24,468 nucleotides of DNA from the NCBI GenBank assembly GCA_002427105.1, contig DIPM01000036.1, positions 33,302 to 57,769 of the forward strand, read 5' to 3'. The notes beneath the pieces were generated by a model. It saw only the letters and a program-made list of their open reading frames with translations, searched no databases and was not told the origin of the DNA. This stretch comes from Marinilabiliaceae bacterium UBA5488 (lineage in GTDB: Bacteria; Bacteroidota; Bacteroidia; Bacteroidales; Marinilabiliaceae). The position numbers were made by a program, and so were the translations under genes. Positions within the stretch are counted from its first letter, which is position 1. Every line of letters begins with the position of its first letter. Of the stretch, positions 1 through 8,249 are shown in pieces.

Positions 1-1647
1 GGTTTGTCGAAGTTTGAACGTTTTTTCAATGAAGCAAGTAATACCTATAGACCAATAAATGTACAGGAGTTATATACTACTGAATTCGTTAATCTTGCAA
101 ATTCAGCTAACAAAATGATAACTGAACTTAAGGAAGTCAGACTAGCATTGGAAAAAGAGCAATCACTTTTACTTTCTGTTATAAACTCCATTCCCGATAT
201 GATCTTCTTTAAAGATTTAGACAGCAGATACGTTGGGTGCAATAAAGCTTTTGAAGATTATATCGGTCTTAGACAACAGGAAATCTCAGGTAAAACTGAT
301 TTTGAACTGTTCCCAAAAGAGGTTGCTGAGTTTTATACAAACAATGACCAACAAATATTGGAAGATGGGGCTCCTATCCGAAATGAAGAGTGGATTTCAT
401 TTAACGGCAAAAGACGACTGCATGAAACAGTGAAAGCATTAGTCCATAACCGCAATAATGAAGTAACAGGAATTCTATGCATAAGTAGAGACATAACCGA
501 TAAAGCATTAATACAAAAAAGATATATAGAAGCGAAAGAAAAAGCAGAGGAATCTGATCGTTTAAAGACTGCTTTTCTGGCTAATATGAGTCATGAAATA
601 CGGACACCAATGAATTCCATTGTTGGTTTTTCTAACCTCATTGCTGATGGTGGATTAAGTGCTGAGGAACAAAAGGAATATGCCGGATATATTGATGTTG
701 CAGCAAACTCACTTCTTAATCTCATCAATGATATAATCGATATTGCTAAAATAGAAGCAGGGCAATTAACCATTAAACCTGAATATATCAGCTTAAGTAA
801 GCTATTTGATGAAGTTTTCCAGTTATCTCACGAGTACATTAAGAAGGCAGATAAGGAAAATCTGAAATTAAGTTACACAATAGAAAAACGATTAGAAGAC
901 AAAAAATTCCTTTCTGATCCTTACAGACTTAATCAAGTGTTGATCAACTTAATCACTAATGCGATAAAATTCACACCTTCAGGGACTATTAACTTTTCAG
1001 TTGAGCTAATCGATACCAGACTCTTGTTCAAAGTGAAGGATACCGGTATAGGCATTTCAAAGAAAGATCAGGAATTATTATTTACAAGGTTTCGTCAGGT
1101 TGGAGAAAACAAAGAACTTAGAGTAAAAGGTACCGGTTTAGGCCTTGCAATTTCTAAACATATTGTTGATCTCATGCTAGGAACAGTATGGGTCGAATCA
1201 GAAAAAGGTATAGGTTCTACTTTCTGCTTTGAGATACCTTATTACCCCCAGGAAGAGGAAAACACTGCCAGAGGATTACTTATTAAGGATAGATGGAAAG
1301 ACAAAGTTATTGTTGTGATTGATAAGGAGGATGCTTCGTTTAATTACTTTAAAGCAATTATTGGAGGTACTGGAGCAAAGATTATCAGAACATACAATTG
1401 CAGCGAAGCCCTTAATGTGCTGAAAGAAAATTCAGAAGTTAACCTGATATATACTGATTATAACTGTTCTGACCAAGACTTTCAAAGATTTATACAGGAA
1501 GTTAAACTTAAAAGCCCTGAGTTACCTTTGGTTTTGCAAACTTCATCAAATGAGGCAGAATCAGTTAAAAGTTTTTGCGATTCATTCATAATTAAACCAG
1601 TGCAGTATCATCTTCTTTTAGAATCACTAGATACCTTTATGGTATAG
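1..1647 (+). CDS. Hybrid sensor histidine kinase (HAMP-PAS-HisKA-HATPase-REC), 5' partial
   Basis: This is the 3' part of a membrane-type two-component sensor kinase. The reading frame is open from base 1 and the TTG at base 4 is unlikely to be the start, so the N-terminal sensor and membrane segments lie outside the window. Counting from that TTG, residues about 18-45 resemble the second half of a HAMP linker (EFVNLANSANKM), followed by a short coiled coil and a PAS domain at about 55-165. The HisKA H-box is FLANMSHEIRTPMNSI with the phospho-acceptor His197. The ATPase domain shows an N-box (NQVLINLITNAIKFT), KDTGIGIS and GTGLGLAIS at about 308-385. The C-terminus (about 433-547) is receiver-like: Asp440 in the acidic pocket, Asp485 where the phospho-acceptor is expected, Thr513 and Lys531. 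The usual MP after the acceptor Asp is missing, so the receiver is divergent but probably functional. The ligand and partner regulator cannot be read from the sequence. Confidence 0.93.
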   Translation, partial: GLSKFERFFNEASNTYRPINVQELYTTEFVNLANSANKMITELKEVRLALEKEQSLLLSVINSIPDMIFFKDLDSRYVGCNKAFEDYIGLRQQEISGKTDFELFPKEVAEFYTNNDQQILEDGAPIRNEEWISFNGKRRLHETVKALVHNRNNEVTGILCISRDITDKALIQKRYIEAKEKAEESDRLKTAFLANMSHEIRTPMNSIVGFSNLIADGGLSAEEQKEYAGYIDVAANSLLNLINDIIDIAKIEAGQLTIKPEYISLSKLFDEVFQLSHEYIKKADKENLKLSYTIEKRLEDKKFLSDPYRLNQVLINLITNAIKFTPSGTINFSVELIDTRLLFKVKDTGIGISKKDQELLFTRFRQVGENKELRVKGTGLGLAISKHIVDLMLGTVWVESEKGIGSTFCFEIPYYPQEEENTARGLLIKDRWKDKVIVVIDKEDASFNYFKAIIGGTGAKIIRTYNCSEALNVLKENSEVNLIYTDYNCSDQDFQRFIQEVKLKSPELPLVLQTSSNEAESVKSFCDSFIIKPVQYHLLLESLDTFMV

Positions 1648-1728
1648 TCTAAATAGAAAACATTATTATTCTAATTGCCAATTTCTCTGACCGATTATAT
1701 ATATTAGAAGTCCAATAGCTTCAAAATG

Positions 1729-1747
1729 CTTGCATGCTATATGCAAG
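1729..1747. other. Small hairpin downstream of the sensor kinase
   Basis: CTTGCAT (1729-1735) and ATGCAAG (1741-1747) form a perfect 7-bp stem with a 5-base loop, about 80 bases after the kinase stop. No T-run follows on the plus strand, so it is not a canonical terminator. It could protect the mRNA 3' end. I see nothing else in the gap 1648-1840. Confidence 0.35.
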
Positions 1748-1840
1748 GACATGCAATGAGTATTAAAGATTCAGCTGACAAATGAAATTAAGGGGAATGT
1801 TATTGACTTTATGCGAGGCTAGATATATAATTGCAATTAA

Positions 1841-1868
1841 AAAGGGGATCGGTTGATCCCCTTTCTCA
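1841..1868 (-). terminator. Intrinsic terminator after the DUF1015/wHTH genes
   Basis: AAAGGGGATC (1841-1850) and GATCCCCTTT (1855-1864) pair perfectly around a GGTT loop. On the minus strand the stem is followed by a short T-run (about five T), which suits termination of the small gene that ends at 1880. The other side is TCTCAATCAG and then a T8 run, so it may also act on plus-strand read-through from the kinase. Confidence 0.8.
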
Positions 1869-1879
1869 ATCAGTTTTTT

Positions 1880-2059
1880 TTATTTTTTAATAGTATAATA
1901 GCACACTTTTGGAGAAACTATTTTTTCTTCCTTTTTAAGTTTCTTAATAGCGGCATCAACATCTTTCTTGTCAATCATAGCTATTTCTGCAATTTCAGCA
2001 GATTTCAAAGGAGCGTCTGATTTGGCAAGAACATCAAGTACAATTGCTTCTTTTTCCAT
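1880..2059 (-). CDS. 59-residue winged-helix-like small protein
   Basis: A short gene starting at an ATG (2057-2059) and ending in TAA (1880-1882). It begins MEKEAIVLDVLAKSDAPLKS and ends CYYTIKK. The pattern is helix (IVLDVLAKS), then LKSAEIAEIAMIDKKDVDAAI, which looks like a helix-turn-helix, then KKLKKEEKIVSP and a short beta strand. That is the layout of a minimal winged helix. It lies 19 bases behind the DUF1015 stop in the same orientation and is followed at once by a strong terminator, so it is the last gene of that transcript. It could be a DNA-binding regulator or a protein-binding adaptor. Coding evidence is the intact frame, the lysine-rich composition and the operon-like placement; I do not recognise a named family. 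Confidence 0.72.
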   Translation of the reverse strand: MEKEAIVLDVLAKSDAPLKSAEIAEIAMIDKKDVDAAIKKLKKEEKIVSPKVCYYTIKK

Positions 2060-2078
2060 AATTGTAATTTTTTAATTG

Positions 2079-3326
2079 TTAATCCAAAGAATGAACTACC
2101 AGTCCACTTCTTAATTTAGGTTCAAACCATGTTGTCTTAGGAGGCATAATATTTCCTGTATCAGCAATATTGATCAATTGCTCAAGTGATACAGGATAAA
2201 GGGCGAATGCAAAAGCCATTTCACCACTGTCAACACGTCGTTTAAGCTCGCCAAGACCCCTGATTCCGCCAACGAAATCAATTCGTTTAGAAGTTCTTAG
2301 GTCTTTAATGTCAAGAACTTTGTCGAGTACAAGTTGAGAAAGTATCGTAACATCAAGTACACCAATCGGATCATTATCGTTGAATGTGCCTTCCTTAGCT
2401 GTTAGTGAATACCATTTATTATTAAGGTACATGCTAAAATTGTGCAATTTGTCAGGTCTGTAAATTTCTGTTCCAACTTCCTGAATTTCAAAAACTTCAG
2501 ACAATCTCGTCATAAATTCAGATTCTGTAAGGCCATTCAGATCTTTAACCACTCTGTTATAATCAATGATGGTAAGTTGGTTTGAAGGGAAGTGTACAGC
2601 GAGGAAGTAGTTATATTCCTCATCTCCACTGTGGTTAGGATTGTTAACTTTCTTTTCATTTCCAACCAAAGCAGCAGCTGCTGTTCTGTGGTGTCCGTCA
2701 GCTACATAAGTGTATGGTACTTTACTGAATAAGTGAGTCAAATTTGTGATAATACTCTGATCCCTGATTACCCAGAAATGATGACCGAAGCCATCATCTG
2801 CAGTAAAATCATATTCTGCAGGTTGGTTTTTGACAATTCCACTAATAATGTCATCAATCTCTTTCATGGCAGGATAAGTAAAGAAAACAGGTTCCATGTT
2901 AGCGTTAGTAATTCTAACATGTTTCATTCTATCCTCTTCTTTGTCGGCCCTTGTAAGTTCATGTTTTTTGATGATTCCGTTCATATAGTCTTCAACAGCA
3001 GCACAACCAACAAGACCATACTGTGTTTTGCCATTCATTGTTTGAGCATAGACATAAAGACACTCTTCATCATCCTGGACAAGCCACTTATTCTGGATAA
3101 ACTTGTTAAGATTAATTCGTGCTTGCTCATAAACTTCGGTAGCATGTTCATCGATACCGACAGGTAAGTCAATTTCAGGTTTAATAATGTGGAGTAGAGA
3201 ATGAGGGTTTCCATCAGCTTCAACTCGAGCTTCTTCTGAATTAAGGACATCATAAGGGCGTGAAGCCAGTTCTTTTACAATAGATTTTGGAGGACGGAGC
3301 CCTTTAAACGGTTTTAGAATTGCCAT
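2079..3326 (-). CDS. DUF1015 family protein
   Basis: A 415-residue protein that starts MAILKPFKGLRPPKS, the characteristic opening of the DUF1015 family, followed by SRPYDVLNSEEA. A conserved central block YVADGHHRTAAA (about residues 207-218) and a C-terminal PPKTTWFEPKLRSGLVVHSL motif also match; length is normal for the family. The biochemical role is, as far as I know, not firmly established. In many Bacteroidetes the gene sits beside serine-biosynthesis genes, and here serA is two genes upstream, which suggests a link to serine or phosphohydroxypyruvate metabolism; that is inference. It has its own candidate promoter (3391-3398) and shares its transcript with the 59-residue gene downstream. 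Confidence 0.9.
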   Translation of the reverse strand: MAILKPFKGLRPPKSIVKELASRPYDVLNSEEARVEADGNPHSLLHIIKPEIDLPVGIDEHATEVYEQARINLNKFIQNKWLVQDDEECLYVYAQTMNGKTQYGLVGCAAVEDYMNGIIKKHELTRADKEEDRMKHVRITNANMEPVFFTYPAMKEIDDIISGIVKNQPAEYDFTADDGFGHHFWVIRDQSIITNLTHLFSKVPYTYVADGHHRTAAAALVGNEKKVNNPNHSGDEEYNYFLAVHFPSNQLTIIDYNRVVKDLNGLTESEFMTRLSEVFEIQEVGTEIYRPDKLHNFSMYLNNKWYSLTAKEGTFNDNDPIGVLDVTILSQLVLDKVLDIKDLRTSKRIDFVGGIRGLGELKRRVDSGEMAFAFALYPVSLEQLINIADTGNIMPPKTTWFEPKLRSGLVVHSLD

Positions 3327-3390
3327 ATTACAATGGATTTATAAAATGTATAAATGAAATTCTGATTCTTAACTATGCCAATGCATTTGG

Positions 3391-3398
3391 CAAAATTA
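3391..3398 (-). promoter_or_regulatory. Candidate Bacteroidota -7 element for DUF1015
   Basis: On the minus strand this reads TAATTTTG, a full match to TAnnTTTG. It lies 64 bases upstream of the DUF1015 ATG and just after the terminator at 3422-3443, so it can restart transcription there. No clear TTTG -33 element is seen at the expected distance. Confidence 0.5.
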
Positions 3399-3414
3399 GG
3401 AATATATTTCAGAT

Positions 3415-3443
3415 GAAAAAATATCCCGAATTGCTTCGGGATA
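3415..3443 (-). terminator. Intrinsic terminator after the four-helix-bundle gene
   Basis: TATCCCGAA (3422-3430) and TTCGGGATA (3435-3443) form a perfect 9-bp stem with a TTGC loop. On the minus strand the stem is followed by a T-run of about six. It separates the four-helix-bundle gene from DUF1015, so the two are probably separate transcripts. Confidence 0.85.
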
Positions 3444-3522
3444 ATTATTTTTAAATAGAAAAATTAAAAGAGGTACCGTTCATATTAGTACTCTAAAGAT
3501 CAACCAAAGTTGGGAAAATGGA

Positions 3523-3933
3523 CTAATCCATTTCATCCATGTTAACATCAGCAGCTCTTTGAAGCGATCCAATAAGAGCACCAATCATTTTTGTCATTTC
3601 CATTAACTGCCCACGTGACTCCTCAACCTCTTTATCTGAAAAGTAATGAAGTTTGCCTGCAAGTGATGTATATACTACGCATTCTCGAACAGCACTTTTA
3701 GCCATTTTTAGATAATAAATAAATTGGTTCTTATTCCTTGCGGATCCTTCGGAAATGTTTAAAGCTATAGCTTGTGCTGCTATGTTAAATCTTGAAGTGA
3801 GACCTGCCTGGCTTTCAACGGGAAACTTGAATGTTTTTCGAGCAATCCATTCTATGTAGTCAAGTGATTTGTGATAGATGCGTAAATCTTCAAACCTGAA
3901 GAATGTTACAGCTTTTTCTAGTTCGTGGTCCAT
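3523..3933 (-). CDS. Four helix bundle protein (S23 / IVS-type, TIGR02436-like)
   Basis: A 136-residue, almost fully helical protein. The conserved features are FEDLRIYHKSLDYIEWI near the N-terminus, the segment FNIAAQAIALNISEGSARN (about residues 49-67), then FIYYLKMAKSAVRECVVYTSLA. These match the four-helix-bundle family first described as intervening-sequence proteins inserted in 23S rRNA genes; many members, like this one, are free-standing. Function is unproven; homologues form ring-like oligomers and may bind nucleic acid. It lies between serA and DUF1015 in the same orientation with its own terminator behind it, so it looks like an insertion into an otherwise conserved gene pair. The N-terminal leader before FRFEDL is slightly long but contains the only in-frame ATG. 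Confidence 0.88.
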   Translation of the reverse strand: MDHELEKAVTFFRFEDLRIYHKSLDYIEWIARKTFKFPVESQAGLTSRFNIAAQAIALNISEGSARNKNQFIYYLKMAKSAVRECVVYTSLAGKLHYFSDKEVEESRGQLMEMTKMIGALIGSLQRAADVNMDEMD

Positions 3934-3982
3934 AATTAATAGTTTTGGTTGGTTGTGTGTTAAGAGTACTATAATGACTCTG

Positions 3983-4010
3983 AAGTAGCCGGATTTATGT
4001 CCGGCTACTT
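3983..4010. other. Strong hairpin at the 3' end of serA
   Basis: AAGTAGCCGGA (3983-3993) and TCCGGCTACTT (4000-4010) form a perfect 11-bp stem with a TTTATG loop, touching the serA stop codon at 4011-4013. Neither side has a T-run, so it is not a textbook intrinsic terminator; it may stabilise the serA mRNA 3' end or act as a weak attenuator before the four-helix-bundle gene. Confidence 0.6.
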
Positions 4011-4952
4011 TCAGTTAACTTTCTGAGCAGATTTATTTACCTGGAAAGTGGTGACTCCATTTTTGAAGAATTCAACTATCTGACGTGCTGCAGCAAGACC
4101 TGCATTTACGTTTGCTTCAGAAGTCTGGGCACCCATTTTTTTTGCGGTAAATAAGAATCTGCCACTAAATTTTTCGGCAATCTCAGATTTATTCTCTGGT
4201 TCAATGTCACTAAGGTATTTGAAATCTGGTCTCATTTCAAATGTCTTAATCAAACCTTCTTCGTCGATTACTTCTTTACGGGCAGTGTTTACTAAAACAG
4301 CATTCTTTGGCATCTTATTCAGTAAATCATATCCGATTGATTTCTTTGTTTGTTGATTAGCTGGTATATGAAGAGAAACATACTGACAGTTGGTATATAA
4401 TTCCTCGTCACTATTAACAGGTGTAACTCCGTCTTTCTTCATGTCTTCAGCCTTAACAAAAGGATCGAATGCAAAAACATTCATTCCAAAACCTTTGGCT
4501 ATGGTTGCAACATATTTACCAACATTTCCATATGCATGAATCCCAATATTTTTACCTCTTAATTCGGAACCTGAAGCACCGTTAAAAGCATTTCTCGCCA
4601 TGTAAAGCATCATACCGAAAGCCAACTCTGCTACAGCATTAGAATTTTGCCCTGGAGTGTTCATAGTAACTACTTCGTGCTCAGTTGCAGCAGCAAGTTC
4701 AATATTATCATATCCTGCACCTGCTCTTACAACAATTTTCAGATTCTTAGCAGCGTCAAAAACCTTTTTGTCGAAGATATCACTGCGAATAATAGCAGCA
4801 TCTACGTTTTCAACAGCTTTGATTAATTCATCCTGTGAGGGATATTTTTCCAGTAATTGTAGTTCGTAACCTGCATTTTCAATGATTTCACGAATTCCAT
4901 CAACAGCAACCTTAGCAAATGGTTTATCAGTTGCAACAAGTACTTTTTTCAT
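4011..4952 (-). CDS. serA: D-3-phosphoglycerate dehydrogenase (short, Lys-type)
   Basis: This enzyme oxidises 3-phosphoglycerate to 3-phosphohydroxypyruvate with NAD, the first step of serine synthesis, in the cytoplasm. At 313 residues it is the short form without a C-terminal ACT domain, so allosteric serine inhibition through ACT is not expected. The Rossmann segment is NIGIHAYGNVGKYVATIA at about 135-152. Catalytic residues visible are Arg225 (VNTARKEVID) and Glu251 (SDIEPENKSE). The position that usually carries His in the D-2-hydroxyacid dehydrogenase family reads FTAKKMGAQTSEAN, giving Lys271/Lys272 instead; this resembles the lysine-type enzymes of Bacteroides and Entamoeba. The serC gene often found next to it is absent from the window. 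The gap 4953-5236 upstream holds no gene and no clear TAnnTTTG element on the minus strand. Confidence 0.9.
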   Translation of the reverse strand: MKKVLVATDKPFAKVAVDGIREIIENAGYELQLLEKYPSQDELIKAVENVDAAIIRSDIFDKKVFDAAKNLKIVVRAGAGYDNIELAAATEHEVVTMNTPGQNSNAVAELAFGMMLYMARNAFNGASGSELRGKNIGIHAYGNVGKYVATIAKGFGMNVFAFDPFVKAEDMKKDGVTPVNSDEELYTNCQYVSLHIPANQQTKKSIGYDLLNKMPKNAVLVNTARKEVIDEEGLIKTFEMRPDFKYLSDIEPENKSEIAEKFSGRFLFTAKKMGAQTSEANVNAGLAAARQIVEFFKNGVTTFQVNKSAQKVN

Positions 4953-5192
4953 AGCGATTTTAAAGTTTAAAATAATTTATAAAAGTAAGTAGTTTATTAT
5001 CCAATACCAAATTTTTAAAAGAAAATATGTACGAATACGTTCAAATATCCTTTTCTCTGTCCGTTTGTGAACAGATCTCTGAAATTTGCCATAAATTTAA
5101 ACGATCAATATTTATAAAACAAATAAATTTTTGCAGCTGTATTGCCTATATTTCAATACATATTTTCATTTGGAAAAATCTTTTACATTTTA

Positions 5193-5216
5193 CACTCTGC
5201 TTTTAAAAGTGTACAT
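5193..5216 (-). terminator. Weak hairpin after GH92
   Basis: TACACT and AGTGTA can pair around an 11-base AT-rich loop about 20-45 bases after the GH92 stop. The stem is short and only scattered T follow on the minus strand, so this is a weak terminator candidate at best. Confidence 0.25.
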
Positions 5217-5236
5217 TTTCCCAAGCGATCAAACAA

Positions 5237-8185
5237 TCAATATGTTACAATTATCTCATCAGCAAATATCCAGGCAGGATTCCCTTCTCCCTTATGGCTT
5301 TCAGGACAAACTCCAATATTTCGGGCAACAACTTTCAGAAATCGGCCTGAAATCCCTGTAATAGGAAGGTCATAATAATTAATTATAGTACCCCATTGAT
5401 TAGTTGGAATTTCATTAATAGATTCGCTTATCAGTCTAAAAGACTTGCCATCATATGAGGACCATAGCTCTATTTTCTTAGGCATAAATATCCATGCGTT
5501 AATATCTTGCAAGAAACCTATACTGACTGATTTAACAGCTCTACTGTCTTTAATTTCAATTATTGCCTCAAGATCAATACCCTGGAAGCCCTGCCATCCT
5601 CCAAGTCTGAAATCTTCGCTACCTTTCATTCCATCCACAAGATTATTCTCCCCGTTACCCGAGTACTGGCTTGCAGGACGTGAAACTAGTGTGAGAGTTA
5701 TATCATCCGGCACAATTGTGAATTGTGAAACCTGCGTTTGTGATGGCAGAAATCCTTTTTTATACGCTTTGTATTTGATAGTTGTATTTTCTTTGATGAT
5801 TAAAGGATCCGTATAGAGTAGTGAACCTTCACCTGGTTCGGAATCATTTAATGTATACCTGATCTCAGAATCATCAATACTATACAATTCAACTTTCGTA
5901 CTGTCATTAAACGTGAAAATGCTGTTTCTTATCAGTGGTGCAATTGCAATCAGCCTGTCATTGCTGATATGAGAGCTTGCAGCATCAAAATTCAAGCCCC
6001 AACTTTTATTAGGATTTGGTCCCATTTCGAATTCAAGCAATCCTCCTTTCATAATATCATCATGCATCAGGTATGCCTTGTCATATGTCATTCCGTTTAG
6101 CTTCGCGCTTATAATATAAGCATTCTCATCATTTACATTCTCAGCTTTTATAGTGAATTTATGGCCATTCTCAAGACTAATAGTTGCTTCTTTAAACCTG
6201 GGTACTCCAATTGCATATTGATTGTTTCCCGGACATATAGGATAAAAACCCAGTGAACTCAAAACGGCCCATGCAGACATCTGTCCACAATCTTCATTAC
6301 CAATAAGACCGTCGGGTTCAACTGAATAAAAATTATCCATGATATATTTTACTTTTTCTTGAGCTTTCCAGGGCTGATCAGCGTAATTATATAGATATGC
6401 TATGTGGTGACTTGGTTCATTTCCATGTGCATATTGTCCTATTAAACCTGTAATATCTGACTGTTCACGACCTGTAGTTTCAACAGGGGCATTGAATAAT
6501 GCATCCAGTTTTTCATTTAATCCGTTTTTCCCTCCATGCATATTCATGAAGTAGTTCATATCATGGGGTACATAGAAACTGTATTGCCAGCTATTTGCCT
6601 CTGTATAATTAAAGTTAACCTCTCTTGGTTCAAATGGCTCATACCATGCACCATACATTCTCGCTCTCATGAAACCTGTTGAAGGATCAAATAGGTTTTT
6701 GTAGGATTGCGAACGAATGTAATATTGTTGCGCAATCTCCTTTTTATCCATTAACTCAGCCATCTTGGCTATACACCAGTCATCATATGCATATTCAAGG
6801 GTTTTGGAAACTGATTCATGTTCCTTTTCGGCAGGAACAAACCCGAATTCTCTATAGTATTTTAACCCAAAAAGATCATTTTCAGCACTTTTTAACATAG
6901 CTTCCAAGGCAAGGTCAGTGTCATAATTTCTTATTCCCTTTGCATATGCATCAAGTATGACCGGAATTGAATGATACCCAATCATGCAATATGTTTCATT
7001 TGCGCTCAACTCCCAAACAGGCAACAATCCACCATCACTGTATTGCTTCAGGAATGTATTTATGAAATCGTTTGTCCTTTTCTGGTCAATAATAGTCATC
7101 AATGGATGCAAAGCTCTGTATGTATCCCATAGGGAAAACACAGTATAATAATCATGGTCACTCTTGTGCTCCTTCAAGTCCCTCCCCAGGTATGAACTGT
7201 TAACATCCAAATAGAGATTGGGACTTACCATACAATGATATAACGCAGTGTAGAATACAATCAAATTCTTTTCATTTTCTTCACTTACCACTATTTTCTT
7301 TAACTCATTATTCCACAATTGGCGGGCATTATTCTTCACTTTTTCAAAATCAAGGTTCCCGATTTCATTATTAAGGTTTTCACGCGCATTTTCAGTACTG
7401 ACAGCTGATAATGCAACTTTTGCCTGTAAATTATTGTCATTTTGTCTTCCGAATTCATATATCACCTTTATCCTCTTACCTTCCTTACGTTCCGCCATAA
7501 TCGCATTTTTTGAATCTTCATTATTATATGTGACACTGTGGATGCTATCAGAAAATCTTATTACAAAATATACACGCTGATCATTTGCCCAGGCAGTTGA
7601 ACCCCTGTACCCTTCAATCTCAAAAGGAGAAACCTGTCTTACCCAGGAATTAGTAACTACATCACGGTGCTCGAGGTCAAGTATTACTTTTCTTGTTTGA
7701 TTTTTCGGATAAGAGTAGGAGTGGAATCCAACTCTTGCAGAGGCTGTCAGTTTAACATGAATATCATCATCAGCAAGGCGCACCTGATAAAAGCCTGGAG
7801 AAGCAGACTCCTCATTATGACTGAATTTGCTTCTGTAACCGGGTTTGCCGTCATACCCATTATTCCATAAGTTTTCACCTGTGAACGGCATCAGTAAAAT
7901 ATCACCGTAGTCGGGAACTCCTGTTCCGCTTAAATGCGTGTGGCTAAACCCATAGATATATTCATCAGAATAATGGTATCCACCACAACCATCCCAGCCT
8001 TCCAATCGTGTATCAGGACTTAATTGTACCATTCCAAAAGGCACTGTAGCACCCGGAAAAGTATGTCCGTGTCCGCCTGTTCCTATAAACGGATTTACAA
8101 AGTCGGTTGGATTGTTTTGAGAGGTCGAAAATAATGGTAGCAACCATAACAAGGTGCAAATCAATGAGGATATCAGATAACGCAT
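5237..8185 (-). CDS. Secreted GH92 alpha-mannosidase with CHB_HEX_C and F5/8C modules
   Basis: A 982-residue exo-acting alpha-mannosidase of glycoside hydrolase family 92, calcium dependent in the family, that releases mannose from high-mannose N-glycans or mannans. I start at the ATG at 8183-8185 because it opens MRYLISSLICTLLWLLPLFS, a signal peptide; the frame stays open 15 codons further, but that start would put 15 residues before the signal. No convincing lipobox is visible. Numbering from this ATG: family opening FVNPFIGTGGHGHTFPGA at about 29-46 and HLSGTGVPDYGD at about 84-95 (N-terminal sandwich); (alpha/alpha)6 catalytic domain about 290-740 with EANSWQYSFYVPHD, GNEPSHHIAYLYNY (about 588) and GNEDCGQMSAW (about 629); a chitobiase-C-terminal-like module about 765-822 (IRYTLNDSEPGEGSLLY); and an F5/8 type C carbohydrate-binding domain about 830-982. 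It is third in the cutC–galM–GH92 operon, 64 bases after galM. No SusC/SusD genes are present. Confidence 0.93.
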   Translation of the reverse strand: MRYLISSLICTLLWLLPLFSTSQNNPTDFVNPFIGTGGHGHTFPGATVPFGMVQLSPDTRLEGWDGCGGYHYSDEYIYGFSHTHLSGTGVPDYGDILLMPFTGENLWNNGYDGKPGYRSKFSHNEESASPGFYQVRLADDDIHVKLTASARVGFHSYSYPKNQTRKVILDLEHRDVVTNSWVRQVSPFEIEGYRGSTAWANDQRVYFVIRFSDSIHSVTYNNEDSKNAIMAERKEGKRIKVIYEFGRQNDNNLQAKVALSAVSTENARENLNNEIGNLDFEKVKNNARQLWNNELKKIVVSEENEKNLIVFYTALYHCMVSPNLYLDVNSSYLGRDLKEHKSDHDYYTVFSLWDTYRALHPLMTIIDQKRTNDFINTFLKQYSDGGLLPVWELSANETYCMIGYHSIPVILDAYAKGIRNYDTDLALEAMLKSAENDLFGLKYYREFGFVPAEKEHESVSKTLEYAYDDWCIAKMAELMDKKEIAQQYYIRSQSYKNLFDPSTGFMRARMYGAWYEPFEPREVNFNYTEANSWQYSFYVPHDMNYFMNMHGGKNGLNEKLDALFNAPVETTGREQSDITGLIGQYAHGNEPSHHIAYLYNYADQPWKAQEKVKYIMDNFYSVEPDGLIGNEDCGQMSAWAVLSSLGFYPICPGNNQYAIGVPRFKEATISLENGHKFTIKAENVNDENAYIISAKLNGMTYDKAYLMHDDIMKGGLLEFEMGPNPNKSWGLNFDAASSHISNDRLIAIAPLIRNSIFTFNDSTKVELYSIDDSEIRYTLNDSEPGEGSLLYTDPLIIKENTTIKYKAYKKGFLPSQTQVSQFTIVPDDITLTLVSRPASQYSGNGENNLVDGMKGSEDFRLGGWQGFQGIDLEAIIEIKDSRAVKSVSIGFLQDINAWIFMPKKIELWSSYDGKSFRLISESINEIPTNQWGTIINYYDLPITGISGRFLKVVARNIGVCPESHKGEGNPAWIFADEIIVTY

Positions 8186-8249
8186 AATTGAATTTATAAG
8201 TGATGGATTAAGGAGACTTGCATTCTCCAATTTTCATCAAATATAGAAA

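Noticed and set aside
2733..3167. 144-codon open frame on the plus strand
   Set aside because: It lies antisense inside the well-supported DUF1015 gene and has no recognisable motif.
5131..5375. Two overlapping open frames on the plus strand after serA
   Set aside because: They run into the 3' end of GH92 in antisense, have low-complexity AT-rich translations and no motif.
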